A stretch of 10,629 nt of DNA from NCBI GenBank assembly GCA_030636965.1, contig DAOVVW010000011.1, positions 1-10,629 on the forward strand, read 5' to 3'. Shown piece after piece: positions 5,508-10,629 of this stretch. The position numbers and the translations under genes are program-made. The notes under the pieces are model-generated. The model searched no databases and was not told the origin of the DNA. It saw only the letters and a list, made by a program, of their open reading frames with translations. Source of the DNA: Pseudomonadota bacterium (GTDB taxonomy: Bacteria; BMS3Abin14). Each line of letters opens with the position of its first letter. Position 1 is the stretch's first letter.

Positions 5508-8500
5508 GTGAGAAAACCTGTAATTTCAACGGCCAAAATAGCTCGTCCGGTTCAGACAGAGATATATCACAGGGAAAGGCTGTTTTCCCAGCTTGACGAA
5601 GGCATGTCGCGTCCGGTCACCTGGGTCACAGGACCCGGCGGCTGTGGCAAGACCACTCTTATTTCAAGCTACATCGAATCACGCAAGCTGCCCTACCTCT
5701 GGTATCAGGTCGATCAGGGCGATGAGGATATTGCTACTTTCTTCTATTACCTGGGCCTCGCGGCAAAACAGGCAGCACCCCGGAAAAAGAAACCACTTCC
5801 TCTTCTCACTCGCGAATACCTGTTGGGCATTACCGAGTTCACCTATCATTTCTTTGAGGAACTGTTCACAAGACTGAAAACACCATCACTTCTGGTTTTC
5901 GATAACTATCAAGACGTTCAGGAGGGATCACAACTCCACCAGGTGATGTTGGACGGGCTGTCCAGGATACCCGAGGGAATAAATATCATCCTCATCAGCC
6001 GTCTTGGTCCAGTTCCAGCTTTTTCCCGCCTGAGGGCGAATCGCCAGCTTGAGCTGATCGGATGGGACGAACTTCGCCTGTCCCTGGAGGAGTTCACCAG
6101 TATAGTCCGTATGCGCGGGGCAAACAGTTACACTAAAAAATCAATTCGCCAGCTCTACGGCAAACTGGATGGATGGGCGGCCGGCCTTGTACTTATGCTG
6201 GAGCAAACCAAGGTTTCAGGTGGTGAACTGGCACCAGTCGGAGAGGTGACACCAGATGAGATAATAAATTACTTCGGAGAGGAGATAATTCGAAAGATCG
6301 ATCCTGAGTATCGCGACTTCTATTTCAGGACCTCTTTTCTGCCAAGGATGACTCCCGAGATGGCTGAGAAGATGACCGGTAATTACCGCGCCAGGCAGAT
6401 ACTCAATTATCTTTACAGCAATCATTTGTTTACGGAGAAGCATAACTACCCCCAGCCCCAATACCAGTATCACCCCCTGTTCAGGGATTTTCTGCAAATG
6501 CGAGTATCGGATCAGTTCGGTGAAGATAACATGCGAAATCTCCGTCGTGACGCCGCTGACATCCTGGTTGAGTTCAACATGTTCGAAGATGCAGCCGAGC
6601 TCTATACGAAAGCCAGCGACTGGGAGGGACTAAAAAAGCTCATAACAATTACAGCAGACGACATGTTCACCCAGGGCAGACACCGTCTCCTCCTTGAATG
6701 GATCGAACGGCTGCCTGAAGCAACTATCAAGAAGGATCCATGGGTAGACTACTGGTTGGGAGTCTGCAGGATTCCCTTCGATCCGGCTAAAGCCCGCAAC
6801 AATCTATCCAGGGCCTACGAGGAATTTTTTGCCCGAGAGGAAGCTGAAGGGGCGTTTTTTGCCTGGTCAAGAGTTGTAGAAACGTACACCACCGAATGGA
6901 GCGATTTTGCCCCTCTGGACTTCTGGATCGAAGAGCTGGAAAAGCTCATGGCACATTTCAAGGACTTCCCCTCCAGGAACGCTGAGACACGGGTTGTGTT
7001 GAGCATGTTCTCTGCCCTGATGTACCGGCAGCCATATAACCCGAAGATCCTGGAGTGGGAAGAACGGGCCAGGACCCTGATGACCACGATTACTGACAGG
7101 AGTCAGCAGATCATGCTGGCCAACCAGCTCCTGCATTACTACGGCTGGAGAGGGAGTCTTCCAAAGGGAGGGATAGTTCTTAAGGGGATAACTCAGACAA
7201 TACGCTCCGGTGATGTTCATATCACTCCACTTGCAAGGATATTCGTCCATGCCCTTGACGCAGTTTACGATTGTTTCAGGGGTTCCTTTGATGAAAGCAT
7301 GAAAGCGGTGGAAAAAGGCCTCAAGGAGGCAGATTCCACTGGTATACATGTGTGGGATGAAATGCTCCTTTCCTACGGGATCTACGGGTCCTTGAGCACT
7401 GGGAAATTTGATACCGGGAAACAACTGCTGGACAGGATGAGTTCCATCATCAATTTCGACCGTCTTTTGATTGGAGGACAATATTATTTTCTCGCCGCTT
7501 GGGAGGCTCTGTGCAGAGACGATATTTCATCGGCTCAGCAATACGCCGATACAGGTCTGAAACTGGCACAGGAAGCAGGGCACCCCTACGCTGAGGCCAT
7601 CTTGCATATAGGCAAAGCGCAGGTACTGATCGAAATGGAGGAACTTGACAGTGCCAGGGATCACCTGACGAATGCGCGGAAAATTGCTAAGCCTCATGAT
7701 GTCGACACCGGCTATTATCCTCCTCTTATAGATTACATGTGCCTGATAAACGAATCCTATCTTGCCATTCTTTCCGGGAAGAAAAAGAAGATAGAACATT
7801 TGATTGAAAAAACGATGGCTTTGGGAAGGAAATTCGGCTTTGTGAGCGTTCCAGGAGGACAGTCGTCGGTGATAGCAAGGCTCTGCGCCAGGGCACTTCA
7901 ACTCGGGATTGAAACCGACTATGTCCAGGCGCTTATCAAGAAGCGAGGCCTGACCCCGGACGACCACGATGACGACCTGGAGAAATGGCCGTGGCCTCTT
8001 AAGATCTACACTCTGGGCAAGTTTGAGCTTCTCATGGACGGCAAACTTGTAAAATCTTCCCGTAAGGCCCAGATGAAACCGCTATCCATGCTCAAGGCAC
8101 TTATCTCTTTCGGTGGAAAGGAAGTCAGGGAGGAGCAGATAACCGACGCTCTGTGGCCTGACGCTGACGGGGATATGGCTCATCAATCCTTCGCAACAAC
8201 ACTTCACAGGCTGCGCCGAATCATCGGTGCGGATGCGCTCATATTAAGCGAAGGACGACTTTCCCTCAACCCGGAGTACTGCTGGCTGGATACCTGGGCC
8301 TTTGAAAGGGCCATGGACGAAGCCGGAGCAACACTGGAAAAATCCGAACCCGGAACTCATTCTCTGGAATTAGCTCAAAATATGCTCAAGGGGTTTGAGG
8401 GTCAGTTTCTGCCCGAAGAAAAAGGAGAGTCTTGGGCAATATCCATGCAGGAGCGGCTTCACAGCAGGCATTTCAGGAAAATACGAAAACTCTGTACATC

Positions 8501-8732
8501 CCTGGAGAAACTGGAGAACTGGGACAGCGCAATCGAATGGTACAACCGGGCACTGGAGATCGATGAACTGGCTGAGGATTTTTACAGACGCCTGATGACC
8601 TGCTATCTAAAACTTGGTAGAAAAGCCGAGGGAATAGCCGTCTATAATCGCTGCAAGAAGACACTATCGACTATCCTGGGTATTGTTCCTTCAAGTAAGA
8701 CTGAGTTGGTTCATGATGAACTGAGGTCATAG
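5508..8732 (+). CDS. MalT-like STAND ATPase / TPR / BTAD-family transcriptional regulator
   Basis: A 1074-residue cytoplasmic regulator. The N-terminus ISTAKIARPVQTEIYHRERLF is typical of MalT-like STAND proteins. Walker A is GPGGCGKT (42-49) and Walker B-like LLVFDNYQDV is at 128-137, followed by the NTPase arm region to about 340. Residues about 340-800 are helical TPR-like repeats (FEDAAELYTKASDW, LAQEAGHPYAEAILHIGKAQ). The C-terminus carries a winged helix (about 830-925, LKIYTLGKFELLMDGK...ALWPDADGD) and a bacterial transcriptional activation domain (about 930-1070), the SARP/DnrI/AfsR arrangement, instead of the LuxR-type HTH of MalT. Such proteins bind NTP and a ligand, oligomerise and activate genes; the ligand and targets are unknown. 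The start is GTG after GGGGGG (7 nt); a stronger GGAGG upstream favours an out-of-frame ATG at 5486. It stops with TAG and appears monocistronic. Confidence 0.88.
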   Translation: MRKPVISTAKIARPVQTEIYHRERLFSQLDEGMSRPVTWVTGPGGCGKTTLISSYIESRKLPYLWYQVDQGDEDIATFFYYLGLAAKQAAPRKKKPLPLLTREYLLGITEFTYHFFEELFTRLKTPSLLVFDNYQDVQEGSQLHQVMLDGLSRIPEGINIILISRLGPVPAFSRLRANRQLELIGWDELRLSLEEFTSIVRMRGANSYTKKSIRQLYGKLDGWAAGLVLMLEQTKVSGGELAPVGEVTPDEIINYFGEEIIRKIDPEYRDFYFRTSFLPRMTPEMAEKMTGNYRARQILNYLYSNHLFTEKHNYPQPQYQYHPLFRDFLQMRVSDQFGEDNMRNLRRDAADILVEFNMFEDAAELYTKASDWEGLKKLITITADDMFTQGRHRLLLEWIERLPEATIKKDPWVDYWLGVCRIPFDPAKARNNLSRAYEEFFAREEAEGAFFAWSRVVETYTTEWSDFAPLDFWIEELEKLMAHFKDFPSRNAETRVVLSMFSALMYRQPYNPKILEWEERARTLMTTITDRSQQIMLANQLLHYYGWRGSLPKGGIVLKGITQTIRSGDVHITPLARIFVHALDAVYDCFRGSFDESMKAVEKGLKEADSTGIHVWDEMLLSYGIYGSLSTGKFDTGKQLLDRMSSIINFDRLLIGGQYYFLAAWEALCRDDISSAQQYADTGLKLAQEAGHPYAEAILHIGKAQVLIEMEELDSARDHLTNARKIAKPHDVDTGYYPPLIDYMCLINESYLAILSGKKKKIEHLIEKTMALGRKFGFVSVPGGQSSVIARLCARALQLGIETDYVQALIKKRGLTPDDHDDDLEKWPWPLKIYTLGKFELLMDGKLVKSSRKAQMKPLSMLKALISFGGKEVREEQITDALWPDADGDMAHQSFATTLHRLRRIIGADALILSEGRLSLNPEYCWLDTWAFERAMDEAGATLEKSEPGTHSLELAQNMLKGFEGQFLPEEKGESWAISMQERLHSRHFRKIRKLCTSLEKLENWDSAIEWYNRALEIDELAEDFYRRLMTCYLKLGRKAEGIAVYNRCKKTLSTILGIVPSSKTELVHDELRS

Positions 8733-8741
8733 ACCTGATAT

Positions 8742-8890
8742 CGTCCAACGTCCAATGTCCAATGTCGATCTTGGATCATCTCATACCAGCATCCAATGCT
8801 CTCATTTCCAATGCTCCAGTGCCCAACGTTGATTTTGGATCTTGGATTTTGGACCTTGGATCATCTAATTTCAGCATCTAATGTTCTATT
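8742..8890. repeat. Series of period-7 arrays after the BTAD gene
   Basis: Successive arrays are CGTCCAA, CGTCCAA, TGTCCAA (8742-8762); TCCAATG, CTCTCAT, TTCCAAT, GCTCCAG (8792-8819); TTTGGAT, CTTGGAT, TTTGGAC, CTTGGAT (8834-8861); and CATCTAATTTCAGCATCTAA (8862-8881) leading to GTTCTATT. CCAA-type units and TTGG-type units are mutual complements, so the region can fold on itself. The same units occur at 1152-1197 and 4768-4810. With the following site it fills the gap 8733-9045; no gene is seen before 9046. Confidence 0.7.
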
Positions 8891-8892
8891 AA

Positions 8893-8914
8893 AACTGTAA
8901 CCTATCTGTAACCT
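8893..8914 (+). promoter_or_regulatory. Pho-box-like direct repeat, copy 2
   Basis: The 22 bp are identical to 4815-4836. The half sites CTGTAAC are at 8895-8901 and 8906-8912, an 11-bp step. A -10-like GATAAC lies at 8924-8929, 11 nt after the box. It precedes the zinc-ribbon gene with a 131-nt leader. The leader has small stems, such as CCGAT/ATCGG and CCGT/ACGG near 8970-9007, but I recognise no riboswitch. Confidence 0.6.
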
Positions 8915-9045
8915 GAACAGTGCGATAACTGCACCCGAAGAGACGGAACTGATCATGAAACTGGCCGTTTCCCGATAATGAACCATCGGTACCGTCAGAA
9001 ACTTACGGGGGTTCGGGAGGGCCGGCAAACCGACGGGAGGTTACA

Positions 9046-9219
9046 ATGGTTGAGAAATCCCATTTTTCATGTCCCGACTGTGGAGCCAGGTTCAGATCCT
9101 ATAACTTTGAGTGGGGTACATGCGGTTATTGCGGATACGGGTACCTGCCGGATGAAGATCACCAGAATATTCTACAGGATGTCAATGAGGCAGAATCCAA
9201 CATCCACTTGCATCAGTAA
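9046..9219 (+). CDS. Small zinc-ribbon protein (57 aa)
   Basis: The gene starts with ATG at 9046 and has a strong GGGAGG ribosome binding site 5 nt upstream. The 57-residue product begins MVEKSHFSCPDCGARFRSYN and has two Cys pairs, CPDC (9-12) and CGYC (26-29), each followed by Gly, in the C-x2-C...C-x2-C zinc-ribbon (zinc-beta-ribbon/rubredoxin-like) pattern. An acidic, Asn/His-containing tail follows. Such small proteins bind Zn or Fe and may act as nucleic-acid or protein binding adapters; the specific role is unknown. It follows the second Pho-box-like site and precedes the activase by about 100 nt in the same direction, so co-transcription is possible. A longer open frame over the same bases (8978-9223) lacks these motifs and is a shadow. 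Confidence 0.75.
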   Translation: MVEKSHFSCPDCGARFRSYNFEWGTCGYCGYGYLPDEDHQNILQDVNEAESNIHLHQ

Positions 9220-9255
9220 ATGATCTGCTGCTTAAACTTCTAGGAAAGGAGCAGG

Positions 9256-9321
9256 ATGATTTGCTATATTGTTGGAGTTTCAATTTCACAAACGACTGAT
9301 TCGGAGAGAAGCCGGGACTGA
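9256..9321 (+). CDS. Possible leader peptide before the activase (21 aa)
   Basis: ATG 9256 has a strong AAGGAG at 9246-9251, and its frame (MICYIVGVSISQTTDSERSRD) ends at TGA 9319-9321, one base before the activase ATG at 9323. The activase itself has only a weak GGGAC signal, so translational coupling through this short frame is plausible. Its opening M.CYIV resembles that of the 64-residue protein at 4900, which may be chance. It could instead be a remnant of a longer gene. Expression is unproven. Confidence 0.3.
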   Translation: MICYIVGVSISQTTDSERSRD

Positions 9322-9322
9322 T

Positions 9323-10629
9323 ATGTCTACTTCTGATACTAACACAAGTGGATCCGTGGGCATCTGTCTGGGTGCAAGTACCATCAGTATTGCCCAGCGG
9401 ATCAACGGTAAAATAAGCTTTTCACGTGTAGCCCACAGTGGAAAAGTAGAGGATTCAGTCAAAAAAATCATCCACAACGCTGTTCCCTCCCGTATTGGAA
9501 TTACTGGACGTAAATTCAGAGACCTCATGAACATCGAAACTGTCTCGGAACCCGAAGCTGTTGAACTGGCATATGACCACATCAGGGAAGCTTATCCCGA
9601 AAAAGATACCATCCTCTCAGCCGGGAGCGAGTCGTTCCTCGTATACACCCTGAACAAAAAGGGAACGATCAAATCCGTAAACACCGGCAGCAAATGCGCT
9701 TCCGGTACCGGCGAGTTTTTCCTCCAGCAGATAAAGCGTATGGAACTGGATGTTGAGAATGCGATCACAACAGCCGCTTCTTCAGAGCCGCACCCCATAG
9801 CTGGAAGGTGTTCAGTATTCAGCAAAAGCGATTGCACTCACGCGTTGAACAAGGGAATCGAAAAGGGGCGCGTGGTTGCGGGACTTTGCAGGATGATGGC
9901 AACAAAGATCATCGAACTTCTCAAGGCCTCAAAGGCCAAACGTATTATCGCTGTTGGTGGTGTGAGCAAGAACAAGGAAGTAATGCGGTATCTCAAGGAA
10001 GCTTTCCCTGAAATATGCATTCCGGAAGAGGCACCGTATTTCGAAGCCCTTGGCTCCATGTTGTGGGCGGAAAAGAATGGGATACTTTCCCGGATGGACG
10101 ATAACATTATCAAGGAGTCCTATAATTCCTTCCCAACGCTGCCTGATCTGACGACAGGTGAATCCAGAGTTTCCTTCAAGACGGCACCCAGGGGCGAATT
10201 TCACGATGGAGAATACATAATTGGACTGGACGTGGGCAGCACAACCACAAAAGCAGTGCTCACCAGAACCGATAACCAGGCAATTGTAGCAAGCGAATAT
10301 CTTCGAACCCTGGGGAATCCGGTACAGGCGAGCAGAAACTGTTACCGGGCACTGCTCGACAAGGTTCCAGAGGGTATTTTGACGAACATCGTCGGGTTGG
10401 GCATCACTGGAAGCGGAAGACAGATTGCTGGCCTTCACGCTCTAACCGATGAAGTAACAAATGAGATAATGGCCCACGCTGCAGCAGCTGTATACTTCGA
10501 TCCGGAAGTCGATACTATCTTCGAGATCGGTGGCCAGGATGCTAAATATACCTACATTACAAACGGTGTTCCCACAGATTACGCCATGAATGAAGCATGC
10601 TCCGCGGGAACAGGCTCATTTCTGGAGGA
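9323..10629 (+). CDS. Two-domain acyl-CoA dehydratase activase (BcrAD/BadFG family), partial
   Basis: 435 codons are present; the frame is open to the right edge, so the C-terminus is missing. The family comprises ATP-dependent activators of 2-hydroxyacyl-CoA dehydratases and components of benzoyl-CoA reductase (HgdC, BadF/BadG, BcrA/BcrD). They hold a [4Fe-4S] cluster at a dimer interface and push electrons to the partner enzyme. Domain 1 (about 11-255) has a weak phosphate motif (GICLGASTIS), C125 in KCASGTGEF, C163 in GRCSVFSKSD and VGGVSKN; the Cys spacing of 38 fits the two cluster ligands of HgdC. Domain 2 begins near 299 with the canonical IGLDVGSTTTKAVL, then GLGITGSGR, EIGGQDAKY and C426 in NEACSAGTGSF. 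Two tandem ASKHA domains point to the large activase type (about 1400 residues, with further domains). The start at ATG 9323 precedes the first motif closely; an in-frame stop at 9257-9259 limits extension. Confidence 0.92.
   Translation, partial: MSTSDTNTSGSVGICLGASTISIAQRINGKISFSRVAHSGKVEDSVKKIIHNAVPSRIGITGRKFRDLMNIETVSEPEAVELAYDHIREAYPEKDTILSAGSESFLVYTLNKKGTIKSVNTGSKCASGTGEFFLQQIKRMELDVENAITTAASSEPHPIAGRCSVFSKSDCTHALNKGIEKGRVVAGLCRMMATKIIELLKASKAKRIIAVGGVSKNKEVMRYLKEAFPEICIPEEAPYFEALGSMLWAEKNGILSRMDDNIIKESYNSFPTLPDLTTGESRVSFKTAPRGEFHDGEYIIGLDVGSTTTKAVLTRTDNQAIVASEYLRTLGNPVQASRNCYRALLDKVPEGILTNIVGLGITGSGRQIAGLHALTDEVTNEIMAHAAAAVYFDPEVDTIFEIGGQDAKYTYITNGVPTDYAMNEACSAGTGSFLE

Noticed and set aside
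5486..5610. ATG with strong GGAGG upstream giving a short out-of-frame peptide before and into the BTAD gene
   Set aside because: The product is about 36 residues, Ser/Gly rich, with no motif, and the BTAD GTG start matches the family N-terminus. It might affect translation but cannot be supported as a gene.
6867..7481. Long antisense open frame (204 codons) on the minus strand
   Set aside because: It lies wholly inside the BTAD regulator, which has clear domains and codon structure on the plus strand. The antisense product shows no motif and no ribosome binding site was evident.
8915..9045. Riboswitch in the leader of the zinc-ribbon gene (GEMM-like GGCAAACC)
   Set aside because: Only a short GGCAAACC-like piece is present; the paired elements and second conserved segment of the c-di-GMP-I riboswitch are not found.
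8978..9223. 81-codon plus-strand frame over the zinc-ribbon gene
   Set aside because: It starts without a good ribosome binding site and lacks the Cys-pair pattern; the 9046-9219 frame explains the same bases better.
9929..10438. Antisense open frame (169 codons) on the minus strand
   Set aside because: It overlaps the activase, whose GLDVGSTTTK and GGQDAKY motifs prove the plus-strand frame; the antisense product has no recognisable features.

Overview
The window looks like chromosomal DNA of an anaerobic Gram-negative bacterium, most likely of the Desulfobacterota/Deltaproteobacteria type. This rests on gene content and style rather than on a marker gene: a two-domain (BcrAD/BadFG type) acyl-CoA dehydratase activase, an REC/GGDEF-like/HD-GYP response regulator, a very large MalT-like/BTAD regulator, a Sec-exported phosphoesterase, and gaps full of short hairpins and quasi-repeats. 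There are no rRNAs, tRNAs, CRISPR arrays, transposases or phage genes.

Layout. (1) 1-983, minus strand: a membrane-anchored M28 zinc peptidase whose reading frame stops just before the expected last zinc-ligand histidine, with a doubtful overlapping ORF running off the left edge. (2) 984-1278: a divergent gap holding a small hairpin and a long palindrome built on 7-nt repeats. (3) 1279-2127: a secreted calcineurin-like phosphoesterase. (4) 2326-4545: one long reading frame encoding REC-REC-degenerate GGDEF-REC-like-HD-GYP, broken by a single in-frame TAG at 3229-3231 inside the GGDEF-like domain; it therefore appears as two ORFs. (5) 4546-4899: hairpin elements, a 7-nt array and a Pho-box-like direct repeat upstream of a 64-residue small protein (4900-5094). 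(6) 5095-5507: a dense block of hairpins, including two ungapped 73-nt tandem copies whose differences preserve the stems. (7) 5508-8732: a 1074-residue STAND/TPR/winged-helix/BTAD regulator. (8) 8733-9045: more 7-nt arrays, then a second exact copy of the Pho-box-like site, upstream of a 57-residue zinc-ribbon protein (9046-9219). (9) 9256-10629: a possible 21-residue leader ORF and the first 435 codons of the activase, cut by the right edge.

No single pathway links the genes. The HD-GYP gene would degrade cyclic di-GMP, the BTAD gene would control transcription, and the activase would supply low-potential electrons to a 2-hydroxyacyl-CoA dehydratase or benzoyl-CoA-reductase-like partner not seen here. 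The most unusual content lies between genes: period-7 arrays in four of the main gaps, two identical 22-bp operator-like sites each placed directly after such an array and before a small gene, and tandem covarying hairpins.
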